DNA of 64,000 nt, from assembly GCF_002284575.1 (NCBI RefSeq), contig NZ_NPKJ01000053.1:186001-250000 (forward strand). The letters are read 5' to 3'. Positions 35,377-43,813 of this stretch are shown in pieces. Position 1 is the first letter of the stretch. Each line of letters starts with the position of its first letter. The translations under genes were made by a program, and so were the position numbers. A model generated the notes under the pieces. The model did no database searches. It had not been told where the DNA came from and was given only the letters and a program-made list of their open reading frames with translations. This DNA is from Mesorhizobium temperatum (GTDB lineage: Bacteria; Pseudomonadota; Alphaproteobacteria; Rhizobiales; Rhizobiaceae).

Positions 35377-36372
35377 ATGCAAACTCGCAAGCTTGGAAAT
35401 GAACTTGACGTCTATCCGATCGGCCTCGGCTGCATGGGGATGAGCTTCGGCTATGGCGGCCAGCCGGAGGCGGACGCGATTGCCACGCTGCAACGCGCCG
35501 TCGAGATCGGCGTCAATTTCTTCGACACGGCCGAGGTCTATGGCCCCTACGAGAATGAGATCCTGCTCGGCAAGGCGCTGAAGCCGGTGCGCGATCATGT
35601 GACGATCGCAACGAAATTCGGCTTCAAGATTCTGGAAGAAGGAAACGGCACCGAGCGCATGGCCGGTGTCGACAGCCGCCCCGAACACGTCAGGGCGGTC
35701 GCCGAGGCATCGTTGAAGCGATTGGACACCGAGGTGATCGACCTCTACTACCAGCATCGCGTCGATCCGAACGTGCCGATCGAGGACACGGTCGGCGCCA
35801 TGGCCGAGCTGGTGCGCGAGGGCAAGGTGCGCGCGCTCGGCCTTTCGGAGGCGAGTGCCGCGACCATCCGCCGGGCGCATGCCGTGCATCCGATATCAGC
35901 CGTGCAGAGCGAGTATTCGCTGTGGAGCCGCGATCCGGAAGAAGAGGTGTTTGCCGTCTGCCGCGAGCTCGGCATCGGCTTTGTCCCCTACAGCCCGCTC
36001 GGCCGCGGTCTGCTGACCGGCACGATAGGCAAGCCCGAGGTTCTCGGCGCCGGCGACTGGCGCCGTGGATTGCCGCGCTTCCAGGCCGATGCCATGGCCG
36101 CCAATGCGGCTGTTATCGCCACGCTGGAGACAATGGCGGCGGAGAAGGGCGTGACGTCGGCGCAACTGGCGCTGGCCTGGGTGCTGCACCAGGGCGATTT
36201 CATCGTGCCGATCCCCGGCGCGCGAAAAATCCGCCATCTCGAGCAGAATGCGGCAGCGGCACAGATTGCGCTGAGCCAGGCGGAAGTGGCGGCGATCGGC
36301 GACGCGCTGTCGCCGGAGAAGGTCGTCGGCAAGCGCTACACCGAAGAGCTGCTGGCGCTGGTCAACGGATAA
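35377..36372 (+). CDS. Aldo/keto reductase
   Basis: 331-aa NADPH-dependent reductase with a TIM barrel. GLGCMGMSFGYG start, catalytic Asp/Tyr in FFDTAEVYGPYENE, catalytic Lys in VTIATKFGF, and YYQHRVDPNVPIE; the C-terminal cofactor motif is IPGARKIRHLEQN. AGGAG at 35365-35369 favours the ATG at 35377 over the GTG just before it. Divergent from the LysR gene that probably regulates it. Confidence 0.9.
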   Translation: MQTRKLGNELDVYPIGLGCMGMSFGYGGQPEADAIATLQRAVEIGVNFFDTAEVYGPYENEILLGKALKPVRDHVTIATKFGFKILEEGNGTERMAGVDSRPEHVRAVAEASLKRLDTEVIDLYYQHRVDPNVPIEDTVGAMAELVREGKVRALGLSEASAATIRRAHAVHPISAVQSEYSLWSRDPEEEVFAVCRELGIGFVPYSPLGRGLLTGTIGKPEVLGAGDWRRGLPRFQADAMAANAAVIATLETMAAEKGVTSAQLALAWVLHQGDFIVPIPGARKIRHLEQNAAAAQIALSQAEVAAIGDALSPEKVVGKRYTEELLALVNG

Positions 36373-36460
36373 CAGCGGCTATGAAATCGCTTCAGCTTGA
36401 GTTGTCCATTCTGGGGGCGAGCCGTTTCTCTCGCCAGCGTTAGGTCTCGCGCGGCTCTGC

Positions 36461-36602
36461 CTTCTCCCCTTGTGGGAGAAGGTGTCGCCGTAGGCGACGG
36501 ATGAGGGGTGTTCCAGCTTGGCAAAAGCCGCGCTCCGTCCAACACCCCTCTTCCGTCTTGGCGCTACGCGCCAATCCACCTTCTCCCACAACGGGAGAAG
36601 GC
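36461..36602. repeat. Palindromic intergenic repeat, family B
   Basis: About 142 bp between the aldo/keto reductase and pheT. The outer hairpins CCTTCTCCC...GGGAGAAGG occur at both ends (36461-36483 and 36580-36602) in mirror arrangement, and the inner arms ACGGATGAGGGGTGTT / AACACCCCTCTTCCGT pair with one mismatch. The whole element can fold into a long cruciform or RNA hairpin and may act as terminator between the converging genes. Confidence 0.8.
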
Positions 36603-36635
36603 AAGACGGCGCGGTGCCCCTTCTTGGTTTGCAAC

Positions 36636-39044
36636 TCACGCCCGCAGCACGCCGCCGGTCTGCTTATGCACATTCTCGACGATGCGCTTTGCCAGCGCCT
36701 CGAAATCCTCGTCGGTCAGCGTTTTTTCGACCGGCTGGATCGACACTTCGATGGCGATCGATTTCTTGGCCGCGCCGAGTGACGCACCTTCGAACACGTC
36801 GAAGACCGAGACGTTGGTGATCAGCTTCCTGTCGGCGGCAAGGGCTGCGCGGGTCAGCGTGCCGGCTTCGACCGCCTTGTCGACGACGAAGGCGAAATCG
36901 CGCTTGACCGCCTGGAACGCGGACAGTTCCAGTCTCGGTTTTGTCCGCGTCGGCTTGGCCTTCGGCTCGGGCACGGCATCGACGAAAACCTCGAAGCCGC
37001 AGAGCGGCCCGGAGACGTCCAGTTCCTCCAGCGTCTTCGGATGGAATTCGCCGAACGTGCCGAGAACGACCTTCGGCCCGAGCTTGATCGTGCCGGAACG
37101 GCCGGGATGATACCAGGCCGGGCCGCCAGCCTCGATCTGCAGCCGGTCGACCGGCGCGCCGCAGGCTTCAAGTGCTGCGATCGCGTCGGCTTTGGCGTCG
37201 AACACGCCGACCGAACCGGCATTGCCGGCCCAATGACGGCCGGAACCGTCGAGCTTGGCCGTGCCCCGCCGCACGCCGGCGGCGACGCGCCGCTGCTGGT
37301 CGGCCGCATCGCCCTCATAGGTGCCGGACACTTCGAACAGCGCGACATCGCCGATGCCCTTGTCGGCATTGCGCTGCGCGGCGGCGATCAGGCCCGGCAG
37401 CAGCGACGGCCGCATGTCGGACATGTCGGCAGCGATCGGGTTGGCGAGCTTGAGTGCTGTCTGGCCGCCGCCGAACAGTTCGGCATGTTTTGCCGGAATG
37501 AACGACCAGGTGACCGCCTCCATCATGCCGCGCACCGCCAGCGCCCGCTTGGCGGCGCGGGTGCGGACCTGCAAGACAGTCAGGATCTTGGCGTTGACGG
37601 CATCATGCGCGCCGAGCGGCTGCGGTGCGATATTGTCGACGCCATGGATGCGCATGACTTCCTCGACCAGATCGGCCTTGCCGTCGACATCCGGCCGCCA
37701 GGACGGAACCGCCACATTGACGACATCGCCCGCGCCTTCCGGCTTGAAGCCGAGCCGGGCAAGAATGTCGAGGCTTGTCGAGCGCGGCACCTCGATGCCA
37801 GTCAGCCGCTTCACTTCCGACAGCGGGAAGGAAACGATCTTCGGCGTGTGACCGGCATAGCCGACGACTTCGGTTTCGGTCGGCGTCCCACCGCACAAAT
37901 CCAGCACCAGCTTTGTCGCCAGCTCCACGCCTGGCACCATGAATTCAGGGTCGACGCCGCGCTCGAAGCGGTAGCGCGCATCGCTGATGATGCCGAGCGT
38001 GCGGCCGGTGCGCGCGGTGGTGATCGGATCCCAAAGGGCCGATTCGATCAGCACGTCGGTGGTGTTCTCGTCGCAGCCCGAATGCTCGCCGCCCATGATG
38101 CCGGCGATCGATTCGACGCTGTCCTGGTCTGCGATCACGCACATGTCAGGCGACAGCGTGTATTCGCGGCCGTCGAGCGCCAGCACCTTTTCGCCATCGC
38201 GCGCCCGGCGCACGACGAGGTTGCCGGCGACCTTGCTGGCGTCGAACACATGCAAGGGCCGGCCACGGTCGAAGGTGACGTAATTGGTGATGTCGACCAG
38301 CGTGCTGATCGGCCGAAGACCAATGGCGATCAGCCTTTGCTGCAGCCATTTCGGCGACGGGCGGTTTTTCACGCCGCGCACCAGGCGCAGCGCAAAACCG
38401 GGGCAGAGCTCCGGCGCCTCGATCGTCACCTTCACCGGGCACATGCCGCTGCCGGCATGCGGCATGATGGCCCCGCCGACGAGGCGGCCAAGCCCGCTTG
38501 CCGCGAGATCTCTGGCAATGCCGTACACGCTGGTCGCATCCGGCCGGTTCGGCGTCAAATTGATCTCGATCAGCGGATCGTCGAGATGCGCATAGGCGGC
38601 GAAGCTGCTGCCGACCGGCGCATCCTCCGGCAGGTCGATGATGCCGTCATGCTCTTCCGAAAGTTCCAGCTCACGCTCGGAGCACATCATGCCATGGCTT
38701 TCGACGCCCCTGATCTTGCCGACCGTCAGCGTCACGTCGATGCCGGGAATATAGACGCCGGGTGCTGCAAAGGCGCCGATCAGGCCCGCGCGGGCGTTCG
38801 GCGCTCCACACACGACTTGCACAGGGGCCTTGCCGTCGCCGGTATCGACCGTCAGCACGCGCAGCCGGTCGGCATCGGGATGCTGCTCCGCCGTCAGCAC
38901 CCTGGCGATGACGAAGGGCTTCAGGCTCGATCTGTCGTCGACATGCTCGACTTCGAGGCCGATCGAGGTCAGCCGCTCGACGATCTCGGCCAGCGAGGCG
39001 TCGGTCTCGAGATGATCCTTGAGCCAGGAGAGGGTGAATTTCAT
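36636..39044 (-). CDS. pheT: Phenylalanyl-tRNA synthetase beta subunit
   Basis: 802-aa beta chain of the alpha2-beta2 enzyme that charges tRNA-Phe. Domains in order: N-terminal MKFTLSWLKDHLETDASLAE, tRNA-binding OB fold (about 40-150), B3/B4 editing region, B5 DNA-binding-like domain near 400-475, catalytic-like core, and a C-terminal FDX-ACB anticodon-binding domain ending KQTGGVLRA. Its start overlaps a GFA-family gene by 4 bp, so pheS, GFA and pheT are read as one unit. Confidence 0.95.
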   Translation of the reverse strand: MKFTLSWLKDHLETDASLAEIVERLTSIGLEVEHVDDRSSLKPFVIARVLTAEQHPDADRLRVLTVDTGDGKAPVQVVCGAPNARAGLIGAFAAPGVYIPGIDVTLTVGKIRGVESHGMMCSERELELSEEHDGIIDLPEDAPVGSSFAAYAHLDDPLIEINLTPNRPDATSVYGIARDLAASGLGRLVGGAIMPHAGSGMCPVKVTIEAPELCPGFALRLVRGVKNRPSPKWLQQRLIAIGLRPISTLVDITNYVTFDRGRPLHVFDASKVAGNLVVRRARDGEKVLALDGREYTLSPDMCVIADQDSVESIAGIMGGEHSGCDENTTDVLIESALWDPITTARTGRTLGIISDARYRFERGVDPEFMVPGVELATKLVLDLCGGTPTETEVVGYAGHTPKIVSFPLSEVKRLTGIEVPRSTSLDILARLGFKPEGAGDVVNVAVPSWRPDVDGKADLVEEVMRIHGVDNIAPQPLGAHDAVNAKILTVLQVRTRAAKRALAVRGMMEAVTWSFIPAKHAELFGGGQTALKLANPIAADMSDMRPSLLPGLIAAAQRNADKGIGDVALFEVSGTYEGDAADQQRRVAAGVRRGTAKLDGSGRHWAGNAGSVGVFDAKADAIAALEACGAPVDRLQIEAGGPAWYHPGRSGTIKLGPKVVLGTFGEFHPKTLEELDVSGPLCGFEVFVDAVPEPKAKPTRTKPRLELSAFQAVKRDFAFVVDKAVEAGTLTRAALAADRKLITNVSVFDVFEGASLGAAKKSIAIEVSIQPVEKTLTDEDFEALAKRIVENVHKQTGGVLRA

Positions 39045-39463
39045 GACTGTGTTCCGTCTGGTCTGGGCACGCTGGTCTTCAGATGTCTCGGCAAGTCATC
39101 CGGCATGTGCACGAAGGGAAGCTGCTCGCGCACATGGGCGTGGTGCGTCGGCTTGAAATAGGCCGGCATGTCCATGGCGCCGAGCATGAAATAGATGTGG
39201 TCGGCCAGCCGCTCGTCGACATAGGCGATCGGCGAGCCGCAGACGCCGCAAAAGGAGCGCGTCACCGGGCCGTTCTCGAACATCTTCAGCGCCTTTCCCG
39301 TGAAGGTGACCTGCTCAGTCAGGAAGCCGACAAAGGCCGACACCGGCGCGCCGCTGGCCCGCCGGCAATCGCCGCAATGACAATAGCTGACATGGTGCGG
39401 TTCGGCCGAAGCCTCGAACCGCACGGTGCCGCAGCGGCAGCCGCCGGCGTGGGCCGCTGTCAT
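39041..39463 (-). CDS. GFA-family (Mss4-like) zinc protein inserted between pheS and pheT
   Basis: 140-aa protein of the glutathione-dependent-formaldehyde-activating fold. Zinc cysteines: C9 and C11 in GGCRCGTVRF, C28, C30 and C33 in SYCHCGDCRRASG, and a CGVCGSP pair near the middle. Family members are mostly uncharacterised; true glutathione-formaldehyde activity is shown for few. It overlaps both neighbours by 4 bp (ATGA), so it is translationally coupled inside the synthetase operon, which normally reads pheS-pheT directly. Confidence 0.88.
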   Translation of the reverse strand: MTAAHAGGCRCGTVRFEASAEPHHVSYCHCGDCRRASGAPVSAFVGFLTEQVTFTGKALKMFENGPVTRSFCGVCGSPIAYVDERLADHIYFMLGAMDMPAYFKPTHHAHVREQLPFVHMPDDLPRHLKTSVPRPDGTQS

Positions 39464-40563
39464 GCGCTCAAGCCCCCGAATAGCGTCGGCATGTCGAGCG
39501 GCCGGAATCCGTAATGCGACAGCCAGCGCACATCGGCGTCGAAGAAGGCGCGCAGGTCCGGCATGCCGTATTTCAGCATGGCGATGCGATCGATGCCCAT
39601 GCCCCAGGCAAAGCCCTGATATTCGTCGGGATCGAGCCCGCCATATCTAAGCACATTGGGGTGGACCATGCCGCAGCCGAGGATCTCCATCCAGTCGGAG
39701 CCTTCGCCGAAGCGCACCTCGCCCGGCCGCGAACGGTCGCACTGGATGTCGACCTCCATGCTGGGTTCGGTGAACGGGAAGAAGCTCGGCCGGAAGCGCA
39801 TCTTGACCTGCGGCACCTCGAAGAAGGCCTTGCAGAACTCCTCCAGCACCCATTTCATGTTGGCGACGTTGGCTGATCTGTCGATCACCAGCCCTTCGAC
39901 CTGATGAAACATCGGCGAGTGCGTGGCATCGGAATCCTGCCGGTAGGTTTTTCCGGGAATGACGATGCGGATCGGCGGCTTCTGCACCTCCATGGTGCGG
40001 ATCTGCACCGGCGACGTGTGGGTGCGCAAAAGTTTGCGCTCGCCCTTCTCGTCCGGCTGGAAGAAGAAGGTGTCGTGCATCTCGCGCGCCGGATGGCCTT
40101 CCGGGAAATTCAGCGCGGTGAAATTGTAATAATCGGTCTCGATATCGGGGCCTTCGGCGATGGCAAAGCCGAGATCGCCGAAGATCGCGGCGATCTCGTC
40201 GCTGACCTGGCTGATCGGATGGATGCGGCCGCGCTCGGCCGGCGATTGCCGCGCCGGCAATGTGACGTCGACCTTTTCCGCCGCGAGCCGTGCCGCGATC
40301 GCCACGTCCTTCAACTCGGCGCGCCGCGCAGTAAGCGCCTCGGTGATGCGGTTCTTGAGGCCATTGACCTCGGGGCCAAAAATTTGACGCTGTTCCTGCG
40401 ACATCCCTCCCAGCGACTTCAACAACTCCGAGACAGAGCCCTTCTTGCCCAGCGCCGAGATGCGAACGGCTTCGATCTCGTGCTCATCCGCCGCACCGGC
40501 AATCTCCGCCATCAACGCAGATTCGAGGGCGTCAATATTCCGGTCGTTTAAGGTGATGTTCAT
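39460..40563 (-). CDS. pheS: Phenylalanyl-tRNA synthetase alpha subunit
   Basis: 367-aa class II synthetase alpha chain. N-terminal coiled-coil (about 1-90), then the catalytic core with motif 2-like DTFFFQPD and HSPMFHQVEGLVID and the C-terminal motif 3 block ending GLDPDEYQGFAWGMGIDRIA. Located after rplT and a terminator-like hairpin, in the conserved infC-rpmI-rplT-pheST neighbourhood. Confidence 0.95.
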   Translation of the reverse strand: MNITLNDRNIDALESALMAEIAGAADEHEIEAVRISALGKKGSVSELLKSLGGMSQEQRQIFGPEVNGLKNRITEALTARRAELKDVAIAARLAAEKVDVTLPARQSPAERGRIHPISQVSDEIAAIFGDLGFAIAEGPDIETDYYNFTALNFPEGHPAREMHDTFFFQPDEKGERKLLRTHTSPVQIRTMEVQKPPIRIVIPGKTYRQDSDATHSPMFHQVEGLVIDRSANVANMKWVLEEFCKAFFEVPQVKMRFRPSFFPFTEPSMEVDIQCDRSRPGEVRFGEGSDWMEILGCGMVHPNVLRYGGLDPDEYQGFAWGMGIDRIAMLKYGMPDLRAFFDADVRWLSHYGFRPLDMPTLFGGLSA

Positions 40564-40619
40564 CGCAGCTACCAGTTCAAAGATTAAGTCATCGATGACT
40601 TACATCGGATCACATAGAA

Positions 40620-40650
40620 AAACCCGCGCCAGCCCTGCCAGCGCGGGTTT
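40620..40650 (-). terminator. Terminator or attenuator between rplT and pheS
   Basis: On the minus strand AAACCCGCGC pairs with GCGCGGGTTT (10 bp, 11-nt loop), followed by TTTTTC. It lies 38 nt after the rplT stop and 57 nt before the pheS start. It either ends the rpmI-rplT transcript or acts as a pheST attenuator; I saw no phenylalanine-rich leader peptide beside it. Confidence 0.8.
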
Positions 40651-40687
40651 CCCAAATCAAGTGTCGAAGTGCTTGGGAAGGCGCTGG

Positions 40688-41089
40688 TTAGGCTACAGCG
40701 CTTTCAAAAGCGTTCGGCGTGGTGTTCTTGAGGTATTCGAGCGCGACCTTGGCCTTGGCCACAAGGGCGGCAAATGCCTGCGGCTCGTGGATGGCCATGT
40801 CCGACAGGACCTTGCGATCGATCTCGATGCCGGCCTTGTTGAGACCGTCGATGAAGCGGCCATAGGTCAGGCCATGCTCGTGGGTCGCGGCATTGATGCG
40901 CTGGATCCACAGAGCGCGGAACGAACGCTTGCGGTTCTTGCGGTCGCGGTAGGCATACTGCAGCGACTTTTCCACCGCCTGCTTGGCGATGCGAATGGTG
41001 TTCTTGCGGCGGCCATAAAAACCCTTGGCGGCTTTCAGGACCTTCTTGTGCTTGGCGTGCGAGGTGACGCCTCTTTTTACGCGTGCCAT
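40688..41089 (-). CDS. rplT: 50S ribosomal protein L20
   Basis: 133-aa basic protein (MARVKRGVTSHAKHKKVLKA, FYGRRKNTIRIAKQAVEKSL) of standard length. It binds 23S rRNA early in large-subunit assembly and in many bacteria represses its own operon. It is 38 nt downstream of rpmI in a two-gene unit. Confidence 0.97.
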   Translation of the reverse strand: MARVKRGVTSHAKHKKVLKAAKGFYGRRKNTIRIAKQAVEKSLQYAYRDRKNRKRSFRALWIQRINAATHEHGLTYGRFIDGLNKAGIEIDRKVLSDMAIHEPQAFAALVAKAKVALEYLKNTTPNAFESAVA

Positions 41090-41127
41090 GTCATGATCTC
41101 CTTAAAACGTTGTCCAGACCGAATGCC

Positions 41128-41331
41128 TTAGAGGCCGTTCGGCAGAAAATTCTTGATGACCTTCTTGCCATCCGGTTCAGCCAGAACCATCGTGCCGCGG
41201 GCATTTCGAATGAACTTGTTGGAACGCTTGATCATGCCGTGACGCTTGCCGGCCGCAGCCGACAGGACTTTACCCGTACCTGTGATCTTGAACCGCTTCT
41301 TGGCGGCTGACTTGGTCTTCATCTTGGGCAT
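41128..41331 (-). CDS. rpmI: 50S ribosomal protein L35
   Basis: 67-aa basic protein (MPKMKTKSAAKKRFKITGTG) of standard length. It precedes rplT. Usually infC lies immediately upstream; here two unrelated membrane-protein genes and more than 1.9 kb separate them, so rpmI must have its own promoter in the 41332-41605 region. Confidence 0.97.
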   Translation of the reverse strand: MPKMKTKSAAKKRFKITGTGKVLSAAAGKRHGMIKRSNKFIRNARGTMVLAEPDGKKVIKNFLPNGL

Positions 41332-41405
41332 TTTGCTACTCCGTTATGTGCGCATCATCGCGCTTTTTGTTCGCTTCAGGCCGACCAAAGCCCGAAAAGC
41401 AAATG

Positions 41406-41437
41406 AAACCGCCACGGCATGCCCTGCCGGGCGGTTT
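41406..41437 (-). other. Hairpin in the rpmI upstream region
   Basis: AAACCGCC (41406-41413) pairs with GGCGGTTT (41430-41437), with an inner GGC/GCC pair. On the minus strand it lies after the stop of the 41606 gene and 75 nt before rpmI. It could be a weak terminator of the upstream gene or part of an L20-responsive leader. The T-tract is poor (TTTCATTTGC). The rest of 41332-41605 shows only a degenerate palindromic repeat at about 41515-41605. Confidence 0.4.
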
Positions 41438-41605
41438 TTGGGAACGGCGGTGCTATACGTCAAAGCGGGCCGGCGCGCAACACCTGCAAGGATGCGACGC
41501 TCTGTCCAGTGTCAGGTATTCCCATGACCTTATCCGAACTGGCGGTCAGCGCAGCAAAACCGGTTCCCACTTTGGCCGTCGCAGACCTTCGGTTCGGGAT
41601 CTTGC

Positions 41606-42262
41606 CTATGGGAGACGGAAAAGCACCGGCAGTATGCCCGATAGTTGGGCGCCGTCGATCGATTCGAAAAACGGCAGGGCAACGAGGAATACCAGTCCGT
41701 CCAGCAGCGTCGTCCGCAGCAGGCGCGGCTTGAAGCTGCCGGTATCGCCTTCCTGATACAGCGAAAGCTTCGGGAAGAAGCGCGGCACCCGCGCCATATA
41801 GGCCTGGAATGGAGTTCCTAAGGCCTCCTTCAGGAACTTCTCTTCGCGCAGGATGACGACATGAAAGGCGGCGGCGCAAATCACCGCGAAGCCGATCGCC
41901 GCAGTGATCGAGCCCATCTGCGCGCCGACGCCGGCGGCAGCTATCGAGGAGAAGACATAGAGCGGATTGCGGGTGATCGAATAGGGTCCGCCGGTAACCA
42001 CCTCGGAGGATTTGCGTCCGCCGATATAGAGCGTCGACCACAAGCGCCCGACAATGCCGAGAAAGATCAGCAGGACGCCGACCATTTCGATCGTTTCGTG
42101 CGGCACGCTTTCGGGAGGAAAAGCAGACTGGCCAAACAGCAGCGCTGCGAACATGACGACGACGAGGGCGGCAAGCACCATCCTGCGCGCGTGCTGATAT
42201 CTGCCCAGCGCACGCCTGGCCTGCGCTTGTTCGGCCCGCGCCGATTTAACTTCATTAAGCAT
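41606..42262 (-). CDS. Isoprenylcysteine/phospholipid methyltransferase-like membrane protein, copy 1
   Basis: 218-aa protein with about five membrane segments. The conserved block YSITRNPLYVFSSIAAAGVG plus REEKFLKEALGTPFQAYMAR and RVPRFFP is that of the ICMT/PEMT superfamily (SAM-dependent membrane methyltransferases). The C-terminus FFESIDGAQLSGILPVLF is shared with copy 2. No isoprenylated protein substrate is known in these bacteria, so the substrate (lipid or small molecule) is open. It lies between infC and rpmI. Confidence 0.8.
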   Translation of the reverse strand: MLNEVKSARAEQAQARRALGRYQHARRMVLAALVVVMFAALLFGQSAFPPESVPHETIEMVGVLLIFLGIVGRLWSTLYIGGRKSSEVVTGGPYSITRNPLYVFSSIAAAGVGAQMGSITAAIGFAVICAAAFHVVILREEKFLKEALGTPFQAYMARVPRFFPKLSLYQEGDTGSFKPRLLRTTLLDGLVFLVALPFFESIDGAQLSGILPVLFRLP

Positions 42263-42321
42263 GTCGGGAATCCGATCGTCGAGAAACTTCGCCGGCGATC
42301 GCAGCTTCTGGCCAAGAAAAC

Positions 42322-42349
42322 AGGCGTCCCGCCGATCGCCGGGACGCCT
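42322..42349 (-). terminator. Terminator between the two methyltransferase-like genes
   Basis: AGGCGTCCC pairs with GGGACGCCT (10-nt loop); the minus-strand continuation is GTTTTCTT. It lies 156 nt after the stop of copy 2 and before the start of copy 1, implying the two paralogues are transcribed separately. Confidence 0.7.
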
Positions 42350-42504
42350 TGCAAGATGATTCAGGCGAATTTAATGCATGTCGCCCAAAAGCCCGCCCAC
42401 GGGCTTGACCCGAGGGTGCGCAGCGGTTTTGGGACAACGACGCGTGCGAGGAAAAGAGGCAAGAAAGCGGGTAGCATGTCACCTCCTTTGCCTGCCCATC
42501 CCGC

Positions 42505-43149
42505 TCAATACAGCCAGAAGAGGACGGGAATTACCCCGCTTTCCTGTCCGGACTCGATGAGTTCGAAAAACGGTATGGAAGCCACGAACATCAAGCCGTC
42601 GCGCAGCGTATGATTGAAGATGCGCGGTGTGAAGGTGACTTCGGCCTGATCGCGATAAAGCCGGGGATTGGGAAAAAACCGCGGCACGCGTGCGATGTAG
42701 TCCTTGTACGGCTCCCCGAGCACGGTCGTCAAATGCCGTTCCTCGCGCAGCGTGACGATGTAGAACGCGGCCGCGCACAAAACCGCCGACGCCACCGAGA
42801 CGATCACGCTGCCGGTCTGGGCGCCGATGCCGGCGGCCGCTACGGTGGAGAAAAAATACAGCGGGTTGCGCATCACCGAATATGGGCCGGTAGCAACCAC
42901 TTCGGCCGACTTGCGGCCGCCGATATAGAGGATCGACCAGAGCCGCCCGCCGATCCCGATCAGTATCAGGGCGATCCCGTACTGCCCCTCTATGCGTTCG
43001 TGGCCTAGTTCATCGTGCGTGGAGCCGCCGAAGATCAGCAAAGCGCAAAAAGCTCCGATCAGCAGCGCCAGCAGGACGCGCCGGCGCCGCTGATAGCGGC
43101 CCATTTCGTCGAACGACTTTTCAATCGGAGAACGTGCCGCAGCGGCCAT
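42505..43149 (-). CDS. Isoprenylcysteine/phospholipid methyltransferase-like membrane protein, copy 2
   Basis: 214-aa paralogue of the 41606 gene. A basic N-terminus (RYQRRRR) is followed by membrane segments, GGRKSAEVVATGPYSVMRNP then LYFFSTVAAAGIG, and REERHLTTVLGEPYKDYIAR with RVPRFFP. It ends ELIESGQESGVIPVLFWLY, matching copy 1. The gene pair is a tandem duplication in the middle of the infC-rpmI-rplT region. Substrate unknown. Confidence 0.8.
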   Translation of the reverse strand: MAAAARSPIEKSFDEMGRYQRRRRVLLALLIGAFCALLIFGGSTHDELGHERIEGQYGIALILIGIGGRLWSILYIGGRKSAEVVATGPYSVMRNPLYFFSTVAAAGIGAQTGSVIVSVASAVLCAAAFYIVTLREERHLTTVLGEPYKDYIARVPRFFPNPRLYRDQAEVTFTPRIFNHTLRDGLMFVASIPFFELIESGQESGVIPVLFWLY

Positions 43150-43236
43150 GGGACAATCCTTTCGCCGCGAGGACCGGCAACCAGAATCCTTGTCGCTGCA
43201 CCTTGCGGAGAAATCATGGCGAAGACAAAAACAACA

Positions 43237-43258
43237 AAAGGCCGCCGAAGCGGCCTTT
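43237..43258 (-). terminator. Rho-independent terminator of infC
   Basis: Perfect 9-bp stem AAAGGCCGC / GCGGCCTTT closed by a TTCG tetraloop (minus-strand reading), followed by TGTTGTTTTTG. It starts 19 nt past the infC stop, so infC is transcribed apart from rpmI-rplT. Confidence 0.9.
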
Positions 43259-43276
43259 GCTTTTGACGGGATCGCT

Positions 43277-43813
43277 TTAGCGGGGCGCCAGCACCATCAT
43301 CATCTGGCGGCCTTCGAGCTTTGGTTCAGCTTCGACCTTGGCGATCGGCGCCACTTCCTCGCGAACCTTGTTCAGAAGCTGCATGCCGAGTTCCATATGC
43401 GCCATTTCGCGGCCGCGAAAGCGCAATGTCAGCTTGACCTTGTCACCTTCCTCGAAAAACCGCCGGACCGCTTTCATCTTGGTCTCGTAATCATGGCTGT
43501 CGATGTTCGGGCGCATCTTGATCTCCTTGATCTCGATGACCTTCTGGTTCTTGCGCGCCTCAGCCGCCTTCTTCTGGTTGGCGTATTTCAGCTTGCCGAG
43601 ATCGAGAATTTTTACGACGGGCGGCACTGCGTTGGGCGATATCTCGACCAGATCGAGCCCAGCCTCTTCGGCGAGCAGCAATGCGTCGTTGATGGAGACA
43701 TCGCCATGGTTGTGACCTTCGGCGTCGATAAGTTGGACCCGGGGAACCCGGATGTCACGGTTGGAGCGCGGGCCCTCCTTGGTGGGCGCCGTTGCTTTGA
43801 AAGGTCTGCGAAT
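43277..43813 (-). CDS. infC: Translation initiation factor IF-3, with an AUU start codon
   Basis: 178-aa IF-3 that keeps ribosomal subunits apart and checks start-codon choice. The start is ATT at 43813 (AAGGAG, 9 nt, then ATT): it opens RRPFKATAPTKEGPRSNRDI, the expected IF-3 N-terminus before RVPRVQLIDAEGHNHG. No in-frame ATG, GTG or TTG lies between the ribosome site and this ATT. An internal TTG at 43681 would remove the N-domain. A rare AUU start is known from enterobacterial infC, where IF-3 uses it to repress itself. C-domain intact (IDSHDYETKMKAVRRFFEEG). Confidence 0.93.
   Translation of the reverse strand: MRRPFKATAPTKEGPRSNRDIRVPRVQLIDAEGHNHGDVSINDALLLAEEAGLDLVEISPNAVPPVVKILDLGKLKYANQKKAAEARKNQKVIEIKEIKMRPNIDSHDYETKMKAVRRFFEEGDKVKLTLRFRGREMAHMELGMQLLNKVREEVAPIAKVEAEPKLEGRQMMMVLAPR

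Noticed and set aside
37041..39161. 706-codon open frame on the plus strand opposite pheT
   Set aside because: Antisense shadow of a strongly identified synthetase gene; its translation is low-complexity Arg/Asp/Ala-rich and resembles no family, as expected for high-GC DNA.
41515..41605. Considered a second clear copy of the 8277-8325 palindrome
   Set aside because: It keeps AAAACCGGTTCCCACTTT and loose outer arms only, interrupted by extra sequence; too degenerate to list as a firm repeat.
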